From an uncultured Collinsella sp. (GTDB lineage Bacteria > Actinomycetota > Coriobacteriia > Coriobacteriales > Coriobacteriaceae): a stretch of DNA of 64,000 bases. The notes below the pieces were generated by a model that saw nothing but the letters and a program-made list of their open reading frames with translations, was not told where the DNA came from and made no database searches. Where the stretch lies: positions 62,001 to 126,000 of the forward strand of contig UQMU01000001.1 in NCBI GenBank assembly GCA_900542305.1, given 5' to 3'. The translations under genes and the position numbers were made by a program. Shown here piece after piece: positions 51,033-59,711 of the stretch (the first letter of the stretch is position 1; the number at the start of each line of letters is the position of its first letter).

Positions 51033-52436
51033 GTGAACCGCACCAAAATCGCGCAGCTCTATGCCGATGCCGAGTCGCTCGGCGGCCAAACCGTCACCGT
51101 CGCCGGCTGGGTCAAGTCCGTCCGCGACATGAAGAACTTTGGCTTTGTTACGCTCAACGACGGCAGCTGCTTCCGCGACCTGCAGGTCGTCATGAACCGC
51201 GAGGCACTCGACAACTACGACGAGATCGCCCATCAAAACGTCTCGGCCGCACTCATTTGCACCGGCACCGTCAAGCTGACCCCCGATGCGCCCCAGCCTT
51301 TCGAGCTTTCTGCCACCTCCATCGAGGTCGAGGGCACGAGCGCCCCGGATTACCCGCTGCAGAAGAAGCGCGCAACCGTCGAGTTCCTGCGCACCCAGCA
51401 GCACCTGCGCCCGCGCACCAACCTGTTCCGCGCCGTGTTCCGCATCCGCTCTGTCGCGGCTGCCGCCATCCACCGCTTCTTCCAGGAGCAGGGCTTTGTC
51501 TACGTCAACACCCCCATCATCACCACGAGTGACTGCGAGGGCGCCGGCGAGATGTTCCGCGTGACCACGCTCGACCCCAAAAATCCGCCCCTCACCGAGT
51601 CCGGCGAGGTCGACTGGAGCCAGGACTTCTTTGGCAAGCATGCAAGCCTCACCGTGTCCGGCCAGCTCAATGCCGAGAACTTTGCCATGGCCTTTGGCGA
51701 CGTGTACACCTTTGGCCCCACCTTCCGCGCCGAAAACTCCAACACCACGCGCCACGCCGCCGAGTTTTGGATGATCGAGCCCGAGATGGCCTTTGCCGAC
51801 CTTAACGACTACATGGATAACGCTGAGGCCATGCTCAAGTATGTCCTCAAGGACGTCATGGCCACCTGCCCCGACGAGCTCAATATGCTCAACAAGTTTG
51901 TGGACAAGGGTCTGCTCGAACGCCTAGACCATGTCGCCAACTCCGACTTCGCCCGCGTTACCTACACCGAGGCCGTCGAGATCCTGGAGCAGGCCGTCGC
52001 CGCCGGTCACAAGTTTGACTACCCCGTGAGCTGGGGCATCGACCTGCAGACCGAGCACGAGCGCTTCCTGACCGAGGAGCACTTTAAGCGCCCGACCTTC
52101 GTAACCGACTACCCGGCCGAGATCAAGGCCTTCTACATGCGCATGAACGAGGACGGCAAGACCGTCGCCGCCGCCGACTGCCTGGTTCCGGGCATCGGCG
52201 AGATCATCGGTGGCTCCCAGCGCGAGGAGCGCCTGGATCTGCTCGAGGCCCGCATCAAGGACCTGGGCATGAATCCCGAGCAGTACAAGTACTACCTTGA
52301 CCTGCGCCGCTACGGTTCCTGCAAGCACGCCGGCTACGGTCTGGGCTTCGAGCGCTTGGTCATGTATCTGACCGGCGTGGGCAACATCCGCGACGTCCTG
52401 CCGCACCCGCGCACCGTGGGCAACGCCGACTTCTAA
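51033..52436 (+). CDS. asnS: Asparagine--tRNA ligase
   Basis: This 467-residue class IIb synthetase has an OB-fold anticodon-binding domain at the N-terminus (VAGWVKSVRDMKNFGFVTLND in two halves). Motif 2 is FRAENSNTTRHAAEFWMIEP-like and motif 3 is GLGFERLVMYLTGVGNIRD, all intact. The GTG start has GGGAGG upstream; two earlier Met codons in frame lack family similarity. Its presence means asparaginyl-tRNA can be made directly. It forms its own unit between terminators at 50890 and 52484. Confidence 0.96.
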   Translation: MNRTKIAQLYADAESLGGQTVTVAGWVKSVRDMKNFGFVTLNDGSCFRDLQVVMNREALDNYDEIAHQNVSAALICTGTVKLTPDAPQPFELSATSIEVEGTSAPDYPLQKKRATVEFLRTQQHLRPRTNLFRAVFRIRSVAAAAIHRFFQEQGFVYVNTPIITTSDCEGAGEMFRVTTLDPKNPPLTESGEVDWSQDFFGKHASLTVSGQLNAENFAMAFGDVYTFGPTFRAENSNTTRHAAEFWMIEPEMAFADLNDYMDNAEAMLKYVLKDVMATCPDELNMLNKFVDKGLLERLDHVANSDFARVTYTEAVEILEQAVAAGHKFDYPVSWGIDLQTEHERFLTEEHFKRPTFVTDYPAEIKAFYMRMNEDGKTVAAADCLVPGIGEIIGGSQREERLDLLEARIKDLGMNPEQYKYYLDLRRYGSCKHAGYGLGFERLVMYLTGVGNIRDVLPHPRTVGNADF

Positions 52437-52483
52437 TCGTCGGACGCTAGCTCGCGTCGCCACACGCCAACGCTCATCGCACA

Positions 52484-52519
52484 AGCGCCTCTCGACATCG
52501 GTCGAGAGGCGCTTTTTTT
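52484..52519 (+). terminator. Terminator after asnS
   Basis: AGCGCCTCTCGAC pairs with GTCGAGAGGCGCT across a four-base loop, with a run of seven T residues. Confidence 0.95.
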
Positions 52520-52695
52520 CAACAGCATCCGTCAAGCTTTTGGCAAGTTTTTGGTCAGTTGAGCAGGGCTGTTGAAAACTCGACCCGCCGTTTGCCGACG
52601 ACTACCGACCGCCCAGAGCGCCCTGCGCCCCTGGGAAAGCCCCACGTCCTAGGCTCCATACCGTCGTCACCCAAAACGGAAAGGACGTGGGCACC

Positions 52696-53484
52696 ATGAC
52701 CGAAGCCGCTGTTGAAACCTACGACACCACGACTAGAGGCGCCGCCTCGATGGCAGCCTATCGCGCCGTTCGCATCCTGCAACTATTAAGCGAAAACACC
52801 GGCGAGGACAAGGCCATGCTTTCCGATGAGTTGATCCGGCGCCTCTCCCATCCCGACGACCCCGCCCGCATGCCCATCTCGGCGGCGCGGCGCAGCATCT
52901 ACACCGCCATCTCCGCGCTTCGCCATGCCGGATACGAAATTGAGTACAAACGCGGCGTGGGCTACAAACTTCTTACCCGCCCGCTCACCGATGAAGAGAT
53001 CATCCGGCTCCACGGTATGGTCATGCGCAACCGCTCCACGCCTATCGCTATCCGCAAGAGCATGGCGCAGCACTTAGTTGCCATGGCGAGTGCCGACGTT
53101 CGCGGCTACCTCGATACACCCGAACCCGTTCCGAGCGCAGGCAGCAAGGCTACCAAGGCAACACGCACGCCCATCAAGCGCATCGACACGTGCGAGCTCG
53201 TCGAGCAGGCCATCGACCATGGAACCACGGTGAGTTTTGATATTTCGAGCGTCACGGCACGTGGCGAAACCGAAGTAGCACGGATGACACTCCGCCCCTT
53301 TGCCATCAGGCAGCGCGATGGCATCTCGTATTTGCTGGGAACGGTCTATGACGCCCGAGGTGCCGATGACACGCTGCGCACCGTAGAGATTGGCCGCATG
53401 AGAAACGTCACCACACGTCTCCTCGACGGCAAGAAGCTCTTCGCCGCCCTCGACGAGGAGGACGACGCCTCCTCCGCCGCATAA
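52696..53484 (+). CDS. WYL-domain transcriptional regulator
   Basis: 262 residues. The N-terminal winged helix (about 22-95, with YTAISALRHAGYEIEYKRG and GYKLLTRPLTDEE) is followed by a linker. A WYL-like domain follows (about 160-245, VEQAIDHGTTVSFDI, then LRPFAIRQRDGISYLLGTVYD). WYL regulators often respond to nucleic-acid or nucleotide ligands and can activate or repress. ATG 52696 is chosen over GTG 52687, which is too near AAGGAC. It has no obvious partner; the ABC importer operon follows 160 bases later on the same strand. Confidence 0.82.
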   Translation: MTEAAVETYDTTTRGAASMAAYRAVRILQLLSENTGEDKAMLSDELIRRLSHPDDPARMPISAARRSIYTAISALRHAGYEIEYKRGVGYKLLTRPLTDEEIIRLHGMVMRNRSTPIAIRKSMAQHLVAMASADVRGYLDTPEPVPSAGSKATKATRTPIKRIDTCELVEQAIDHGTTVSFDISSVTARGETEVARMTLRPFAIRQRDGISYLLGTVYDARGADDTLRTVEIGRMRNVTTRLLDGKKLFAALDEEDDASSAA

Positions 53485-53644
53485 GACCCTCCGCCGCCCA
53501 TTCGACTACCCGTACCGCCCATCCGATTCTGTATTAAAAAACCCGCCAGGCTGTTGTAAAAATGGACATCAGCGCTACTATAGTTCCACTTGCACTTTGT
53601 CCCAGTGCAGTGTTTCCAGCCATTTTTATACTGGGGGTAATGAT

Positions 53645-54625
53645 ATGAAGGACATCACCATCAGTCGCAGGAGCCTTCTGGTCTCCGCCGGCCTGCTCGC
53701 GCTCGCCCCGCTCGCCGGATGCGGCGGCAACTCTGGTTCCGGCTCTGCTGCCGCCGGTTCCGACTACACCATCGGCGTTCTGCAACTCACCGAGCATTCC
53801 GCACTCGATGCCGCCAACGACGGCTTTGTCAAGGCCATCAAGGAGAGCGGCCTTAAGGTCAAGATCGACCAGAAGAACGCCCAGAACGACCAGTCCACGT
53901 GTAAGTCCATTGCCGACAAGTTTGTGGGCGACAACGTCAACCTGATTTATGCCATCGCCACGCCCGCCGCGCAGGCTGCCGCCGGCGCCACGGCCGATAT
54001 CCCCATCGTGGGCTGCGCCATCACCGACTACGCCGCCTCCGGCCTGGTCCAGGACAACGACAAGCCCGGCACCAACGTCACGGGCGCTTCCGACCTCACC
54101 CCGGTCGCCGAGCAGCTCGAGATGATGCAGAAGGTCCTGCCCGACGTTAAAAAGGTCGGCCTGCTCTACTGCACCGCCGAGTCCAACTCCGACGTCCAGA
54201 TCAAGGCCGCCAAGAAGGAGCTCGACAAGCTGGGCCTCGAGTACACTGACTTCACCGTCTCGAGCTCCAACGAGATTCAGTCCGTCGTCGAGTCTGCCGT
54301 GGGCAAGGTCGACGCGCTGTACTCCCCCACCGACAACACCATCGCCGCGGGTGCCTCGCAGGTCGGCCAGATCTGCAAGGAAAACAAGCTTCCCTTCGTG
54401 ACTGGCGAGGAGGGTATGTGCATGGCCGGCGGCCTGTTCACCCTCTCCATCAACTATGAGGACCTGGGCTACGCCGCGGGCGAGATGGCCGTTAAGATCC
54501 TGAAGGGCGAGGCCAAGCCCGAGGATATGCCGATCAAGCACCTCTCGAGCAAGGACCTGGTCGTCGTCAAGAACGACGAAATGGCCGAGGCCCTGGGCAT
54601 CGACCTTTCCGCCCTGGACGCGTAA
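53645..54625 (+). CDS. ABC transporter substrate-binding lipoprotein
   Basis: The 326-residue product has a signal peptide ending in LAPLAGC, with the lipid Cys at 26, and the twin-arginine-like ISRRSLLVSA. The mature fold (YTIGVLQLTEHSALDAANDG onwards) belongs to the ABC_sub_bind group, which includes TrpX-type binders of aromatic or other amino acids. It is first of a three-gene importer with the permease (54829) and ATPase (55745). A hairpin in the gap after it (54695-54730) may lower expression of the later genes. The ligand is inferred only. Confidence 0.9.
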   Translation: MKDITISRRSLLVSAGLLALAPLAGCGGNSGSGSAAAGSDYTIGVLQLTEHSALDAANDGFVKAIKESGLKVKIDQKNAQNDQSTCKSIADKFVGDNVNLIYAIATPAAQAAAGATADIPIVGCAITDYAASGLVQDNDKPGTNVTGASDLTPVAEQLEMMQKVLPDVKKVGLLYCTAESNSDVQIKAAKKELDKLGLEYTDFTVSSSNEIQSVVESAVGKVDALYSPTDNTIAAGASQVGQICKENKLPFVTGEEGMCMAGGLFTLSINYEDLGYAAGEMAVKILKGEAKPEDMPIKHLSSKDLVVVKNDEMAEALGIDLSALDA

Positions 54626-54694
54626 TGCCATACGCGGCATGCGTCTAGAGCCCGTGCTCGCGCTTTAGCCGCGTTATTCAATATCTGAGCCACA

Positions 54695-54730
54695 GGGGCG
54701 GGCGCTGTAGACCGGCGTCCGCCCTGCTTG
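54695..54730 (+). terminator. Partial terminator between binding protein and permease genes
   Basis: GGGCGG pairs with CCGCCC around a 17-base loop, followed by TGCTTGTTT. This is common between a highly expressed binding protein gene and its membrane genes. Confidence 0.45.
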
Positions 54731-54828
54731 TTTCAGGTAAAACAAAACGTCTGTCCGTAACTCTTCTATGCATTGTTACCGCTATTATGGTGAATCACGT
54801 GTCCACCCTATCCTAGGAGGTATGAAGC

Positions 54829-55752
54829 ATGCTCATTGCATTGCAGGGCGCCGTTTCGCAGGGCGTCCTCTGGGGCATTATGGTGCTTGGCGTGTTTATC
54901 ACGTTCCGCCTGCTCGACATTCCCGATATGACCTGCGACGGCAGCTTTGCCCTCGGCGGCTGCGTCTGCGCTGTGCTCATCGTCAATAACAACGTCGACC
55001 CGCTGTTCGCCGTGCTGGCCGGTATGTGCGCCGGCGCCATCACGGGCGCCGTCACGGGCATTTTGACCACCGTCTTTGAGATTCCTGCGATCCTCGCCGG
55101 AATCCTCACCCAGATCAGCCTGTGGTCCATCAACCTGCGCATCATGGGCAAGTCCAATACGCCCATTCTTGCCAAGGGCACCGTGTTCTCCGCCGTCAGC
55201 AATATGACCGGTCTGCCGCAGTCCACCGTTGCCATCATCTTGGGCATCCTGCTCGCCGTGGCTATCGTTGCCATCCTGTATTGGTTCTTTGGCACCGAGA
55301 TCGGCTCGGCGCTGCGAGCCACCGGCAACAACGAGTACATGATCCGCGCTCTGGGCGTCAACACCAACTCCACCAAGATGATCGCCCTCGTGCTCTCCAA
55401 CGCCCTCATCGGCCTTTCGGGCGCGCTCATCTGCCAGAGCCAAAAGTATGCCGACATTGGTATGGGCACCGGTGCCATCGTTATCGGTCTTGCCGCCATT
55501 GTTATCGGCGAGGTGCTCGGCCGTCTGCTGCCCGGCGGCCTCACGCAGTTTAGCGTCCGTCTTGCCTCCGCCGTCTTTGGCTCCGTGGTGTACTTCCTTA
55601 TCCGCGCCATCGTGCTGCAGTTGGGCATGGACGCCAACGACATGAAGCTGCTCTCCGCCGTAATTGTCGCTGTGGCCCTGTGCGTGCCCGTGGTTTGGGA
55701 GCGCTATAAGCTCCGCAGCTCCTACACGAAGGGAGATGAGGCAGATGCTTAA
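54829..55752 (+). CDS. ABC transporter permease
   Basis: This 307-residue protein has eight to nine predicted membrane helices and belongs to the branched-chain/monosaccharide permease superfamily (BPD_transp_2). The GTEIGSALRATGNN segment is the coupling-helix region. It overlaps the start of the ATPase gene by eight bases. AGGAGG precedes the ATG. Confidence 0.9.
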   Translation: MLIALQGAVSQGVLWGIMVLGVFITFRLLDIPDMTCDGSFALGGCVCAVLIVNNNVDPLFAVLAGMCAGAITGAVTGILTTVFEIPAILAGILTQISLWSINLRIMGKSNTPILAKGTVFSAVSNMTGLPQSTVAIILGILLAVAIVAILYWFFGTEIGSALRATGNNEYMIRALGVNTNSTKMIALVLSNALIGLSGALICQSQKYADIGMGTGAIVIGLAAIVIGEVLGRLLPGGLTQFSVRLASAVFGSVVYFLIRAIVLQLGMDANDMKLLSAVIVAVALCVPVVWERYKLRSSYTKGDEADA

Positions 55753-56539
55753 GCTCTCGCATGTCAAGAAGACCTTTAACAAGGGCACCGTCACCGAGAA
55801 GCGCGCGCTCACCGGCGTCGACCTCACCCTGAATGACGGCGACTTTGTAACCGTGATCGGCGGCAACGGCGCCGGCAAGTCCACGCTGCTCAACATGATC
55901 GCCGGCGTGTACCCGCTCGATTCGGGCGTTATCGAGCTCGACGGCACCGACATCTCGCGCCTGAGCGAGTCGCAGCGCGCCAAGTACCTGGGCCGCGTGT
56001 TTCAGGACCCCATGCGCGGCACCGCTGCCGACATGCAGATTGCCGAGAACTTGGCCCTCGCCAAGCGTCGCGGCCAGCGTCGCGGCCTTTCGTGGGGCGT
56101 CACCAAGGCCGAGAAAGATGAGTACGTTGAGCTGCTCAAGCGCCTGGACCTTGGTCTGGACACGCGTCTCAACGCCAAGGTCGGCCTGCTCTCGGGTGGC
56201 CAGCGCCAGGCACTCACCCTGCTGATGGCCACGCTCACCAGGCCGCGCCTGCTGCTGCTCGACGAGCACACCGCGGCCCTCGACCCCAAGACGGCCTCTA
56301 AGGTGCTTAACCTGACCGAGGAGATCGTCGACGAGAACCACCTGACCACGCTCATGGTCACGCACAACATGAACGACGCCATCCGTCTGGGCAACCGTCT
56401 GATCATGATGCACGAAGGCCACGTGATCTACGACGTGGCGGGCGATGAGAAGAAGTCGCTCACCGTAGCCGACCTGCTGCAGAAGTTCGAGGAGGTCTCG
56501 GGAGGCGAGCTCGCCAACGACCGCATGCTGCTGAGCTAA
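55745..56539 (+). CDS. ABC transporter ATP-binding protein
   Basis: This 264-residue nucleotide-binding subunit has Walker A GGNGAGKSTL, the Q-loop GRVFQDPMRG, the signature LLSGGQRQAL and Walker B LLLLDEHTAALDP. The His switch is VTHNMNDA. The start is set at MLKLSHVKK; the overlap with the permease stop implies coupling. Confidence 0.93.
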   Translation: MLKLSHVKKTFNKGTVTEKRALTGVDLTLNDGDFVTVIGGNGAGKSTLLNMIAGVYPLDSGVIELDGTDISRLSESQRAKYLGRVFQDPMRGTAADMQIAENLALAKRRGQRRGLSWGVTKAEKDEYVELLKRLDLGLDTRLNAKVGLLSGGQRQALTLLMATLTRPRLLLLDEHTAALDPKTASKVLNLTEEIVDENHLTTLMVTHNMNDAIRLGNRLIMMHEGHVIYDVAGDEKKSLTVADLLQKFEEVSGGELANDRMLLS

Positions 56540-56578
56540 AACCTGCCAAAAAGGGACAGGTTTATTTTGGTAGGTTTT
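56538..56578 (+). repeat. GGGACAG-loop repeat hairpin, copy 4
   Basis: AAAACCTGCCAAAA, then AGGGACAGGTTTA, then TTTTGGTAGGTTTT: a good hairpin starting at the ATPase stop codon. Near-identical copies lie at 2374, 28359 and 30172. Confidence 0.8.
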
Positions 56579-56593
56579 ATCTGCGCAAACGTC

Positions 56594-56637
56594 AAAACCG
56601 CCGCAAAGGGACAGACGCCCTTGCGGCGGTTTTCGCA
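56594..56637 (+). terminator. Terminator of the ABC importer operon
   Basis: AAAACCGCCGCAA pairs with TTGCGGCGGTTTT. The loop AGGGACAGACGCCCT again contains GGGACAG. Confidence 0.88.
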
Positions 56638-56697
56638 TATTATGTCGATAATCCGATATTCAACCAGACATTCTGGCTAAGGACTAAGGAAACTGCC

Positions 56698-58722
56698 ATG
56701 AAAAGACTCCCCCGCTTTGCGTTGGCCGCCGCGTTGTTTGCCGGCGCGCTCGCAGGCACCCCAAGCCTCGCTTTCGCGGGAAACCTGCCCGCCGCTATTG
56801 ACGGCTCCGTGGCCGTCATGCACACCAACGATATCCACGGCAGCTACAAGTACAGCTACAACGCAAGCAAGGGCACCGGCACTGTGGGCTTTGACGGACT
56901 GGCGGTTCTCTATAGCGCCCAAAGCAGCGTCCCCGATCTTTTGCTCGATGCGGGCGACACCTTCCGCGGACAGTCCTTCGCCACCATGAGCGAGGGCAAG
57001 AGCATCGCCGAGCTCATGGACACCTTCTACGCCGACGGCTACGACGCGACCACGCCAGGCAACCACGACTGGAGCTACGGTGCGGACAAACTCCGCACCA
57101 TGACCGGCTACAGCACCACCGGCACGCCCTTCGCCATGCTCTGCGCGAACGCGAAGTCTACGAGCGGCGTATGGAGCTCGAGCATCACGAAGACGCTCGA
57201 TCGCACCTGGGAGGATAGCGAAGATCACTCCACATTCGACTACAAAATCAAGGTCGGCGTCGTGGGTGCCATGGATGAGTCGCTAGGTTCCTCGCTGCGC
57301 GCGGACCTGGTCGCGGGTACGTCGTTCTCGGGTGCCGCGAACGCCATCAATGCCGAGGCAGAGCAGCTGCGCAAGGAGGGCCGCGATGTTGTTGCGTGTA
57401 TCGCGCACACGCTCGACGCCAAGACCTTTGCCACGCGACTCCGTGGCGTCGATGCCCTTATCGCAGGCCACGAGCACATCAACCTTAACGAGAAGGTGAC
57501 GGGAGCCGACGGCAAGACGATCCACGTTGTTGAGGCAGGCAGCGCCTTTGCCGAGGTGGGGCTGCTTTCCATTCCGTACAAGTACGACACGAATGGCACC
57601 GAGACGACCGACGATGACACGGTCACGGTCCCTGCAGACGGCAGCGACGAGAAGCTCTACACCGCCAAGAACGTCAACGACCTTTTGGCAGACCCCGACA
57701 AGGGCTCCGACTACCAAAGCCACCTTGAAGCCGTCCGCAACAAGATCAAGCCGCTAGACGAGGCCTTTGAAAACGAATCGAACAAGGTGCTCGGCACATC
57801 CACCACCAACTATTTCTACGGCGAGGACGTCGCAGGCACGCATGGTTGGGAAATGGTGCGCACCACCGATTTCCGCCCCAGCAAGGAGGACGACACCACC
57901 AAGGCCCAGACCATCGGCCACGTGATTTGCGGCTCCTATCTTGCCCTGACGGGCGCGGACTTCGCTATCGAAAACGCTGGCGGCATCCGCGGCGGCATCG
58001 CGGCGGGCAACGTGACCGCCGGCAACGTCATCGCCATCTCGCCCTACGGCAACACCGTGGAGACCTGGACCATGACCGGCGCGGACTTCCTCGCAGCGCT
58101 CGAGCACTCGCTACAAATCAGCGACGAGTGCAATCACAGCTACGAGCTTCAGCAAGCCTACGTGGCGGCCGGTCACACCGAGCAGGAGGCGCAAGACAAG
58201 TACAAGTGGCGCGATGACTCTGGCAGCGTTCTCTCCTTTGGCGGCATCAACGTGACGATTGATTGGACGCAGCCCGAAGGCAAGCGCATTGTGAGTGCCA
58301 CACTCACCAAAGACGGCAGTACGCTCGACCCCGCCAAGACCTATACCGTCGCCACCAACAACTACATCATTACCAACACGACCGACTTCCTCACCTTCGC
58401 AAACGCCACCAAACACACCGAGTGGGGTGCCTGCGAGTCAGCCCTAAGGGCGCTGATCGGGCAGAACAGCTGGGAGAGCAAGATGGCCTCGCTCGCGGGC
58501 ACCATCAGCTTTGGCTCCGCTGCCGTGGACCCCACGCCCACACCGGCCCCGACGCCTAAGCCCTCGCCTAAGACGGACACGACGACCACGAAGGTCATCA
58601 CCAAGAAGACGACCGGTAAGCTCGCCGCAACGGGAGACCGCACGCTGGCAGTAGTTGGCGCGTGCCTTATCGGCGGCATCATCGTCATCATTCTCGGCAT
58701 TATCTGGAAGCGTCGACGCTAA
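56698..58722 (+). CDS. Cell-wall-anchored bifunctional metallophosphatase/5'-nucleotidase
   Basis: 674 residues. A signal peptide (1-27) is followed by the metallophosphatase domain with DIHG, GDTF and GNHD motifs. The 5'-nucleotidase C-terminal domain follows (VICGSYLAL, ENAGGIRGGI), with a final Thr/Pro/Lys-rich stalk. The C-terminus is LAATG (642-646), a hydrophobic helix and KRRR, a sorting signal of the LAxTG class used by class E sortases of actinobacteria. It would release phosphate and nucleosides at the surface. AAGGAAACT precedes the ATG. Confidence 0.9.
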   Translation: MKRLPRFALAAALFAGALAGTPSLAFAGNLPAAIDGSVAVMHTNDIHGSYKYSYNASKGTGTVGFDGLAVLYSAQSSVPDLLLDAGDTFRGQSFATMSEGKSIAELMDTFYADGYDATTPGNHDWSYGADKLRTMTGYSTTGTPFAMLCANAKSTSGVWSSSITKTLDRTWEDSEDHSTFDYKIKVGVVGAMDESLGSSLRADLVAGTSFSGAANAINAEAEQLRKEGRDVVACIAHTLDAKTFATRLRGVDALIAGHEHINLNEKVTGADGKTIHVVEAGSAFAEVGLLSIPYKYDTNGTETTDDDTVTVPADGSDEKLYTAKNVNDLLADPDKGSDYQSHLEAVRNKIKPLDEAFENESNKVLGTSTTNYFYGEDVAGTHGWEMVRTTDFRPSKEDDTTKAQTIGHVICGSYLALTGADFAIENAGGIRGGIAAGNVTAGNVIAISPYGNTVETWTMTGADFLAALEHSLQISDECNHSYELQQAYVAAGHTEQEAQDKYKWRDDSGSVLSFGGINVTIDWTQPEGKRIVSATLTKDGSTLDPAKTYTVATNNYIITNTTDFLTFANATKHTEWGACESALRALIGQNSWESKMASLAGTISFGSAAVDPTPTPAPTPKPSPKTDTTTTKVITKKTTGKLAATGDRTLAVVGACLIGGIIVIILGIIWKRRR

Positions 58723-58775
58723 GCTACACCGCCGGGCCTTGCAGCCCCACCGCGTAAACCTTATATCGAGCACAG

Positions 58776-58808
58776 AAGCCCGTCCGAATTTGATCGGACG
58801 GGCTTCTT
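58776..58808 (+). terminator. Terminator after the 5'-nucleotidase gene
   Basis: AAGCCCGTCCGA pairs with TCGGACGGGCTT, then CTT. Confidence 0.8.
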
Positions 58809-58851
58809 GGTGGGTATCATGGTTGGACGATCATTAGGAGGTTTTCCCTAC

Positions 58852-59619
58852 ATGGAATTGTTTGAGCCGATTCTTCATTTCTTTGAGCAACGGTGGGTCC
58901 ACAACATCATCTGGGCCGTCATCTTGGCGATAGGCACCGCCGTCGCCGCCGAGGTCGTATCCAAGACCCTGAACCATCTGCTTAACCGTGACGATAACCC
59001 GCTTCCGGCATCAAGTATCTTCATCAACATCGCGCGCGCCGTCATCTGGATGATTGGCGGCAGCTTTATCCTCGACAACTGCTTTGGCATTAACGCAAAC
59101 GCGCTCGTCGCCGCTCTTGGCGTCGGCGGCATCGCCATCTCGCTCGGCTTTCAGGACACGCTGTCAAACCTTATTGGCGGCATGCAGGTTACGTTTATGG
59201 GCATCATTAAGCCTGGCGACAATATCGAGGTCGGCGGCGTGTCGGGCGTGGTCCAGGACATCACCTGGCGCCACACGACCATCGAAGATGCCTGCGGGCA
59301 GACCATCATCGTCCCCAACTCCAACATCTCCAAGAACACGCTCGTGCATTTGATGCCCTTTGGGCGCGTGGCTGTGCCCGTTGCCGTAAAGGACACGTCC
59401 AAGTGGGCCTCGCTCGACGCGCTGGCAGACGAGCTGACCAGCGCCACCAAGGCCGCCGTGCTTCGCATCTCGGGCTTTGACAAGGAGCCGTATGTGCTCT
59501 TTAGCGAGATCGGCGACTTTGGCATTAAGGGCAAGATCATCTTTATCGTCAGCGACGACAGCACCACTTTCACCGCTGCCGACGCCTGCATCCGCGCCAT
59601 CGCCCCCATCATTGCCTAA
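58852..59619 (+). CDS. Mechanosensitive ion channel, MscS family
   Basis: The 255-residue product has two to three membrane helices, the last being the pore helix with Gly/Ala packing (ALVAALGVGGIAISLGFQ). This is followed by the MscS beta domain (PGDNIEVGGVSGVVQDITWR, IIVPNSNISKN) and a small alpha/beta end domain. It opens under membrane tension to release solutes. The start ATG has AGGAGG upstream. Confidence 0.92.
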   Translation: MELFEPILHFFEQRWVHNIIWAVILAIGTAVAAEVVSKTLNHLLNRDDNPLPASSIFINIARAVIWMIGGSFILDNCFGINANALVAALGVGGIAISLGFQDTLSNLIGGMQVTFMGIIKPGDNIEVGGVSGVVQDITWRHTTIEDACGQTIIVPNSNISKNTLVHLMPFGRVAVPVAVKDTSKWASLDALADELTSATKAAVLRISGFDKEPYVLFSEIGDFGIKGKIIFIVSDDSTTFTAADACIRAIAPIIA

Positions 59620-59657
59620 ACCACCACAAAGGGGACAGGCACCTTTGTTGTGGTTTT
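59618..59657 (+). terminator. Terminator after the MscS gene
   Basis: AACCACCACAAAGG pairs with CCTTTGTTGTGGTT and the loop contains GGGGACAGG, the same loop theme as the repeat hairpins. Confidence 0.85.
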
Positions 59658-59711
59658 CATTCGTGGTACCATGGTTCATATAGTTGTTTAAACGACTAAG
59701 GGAGCAACATC

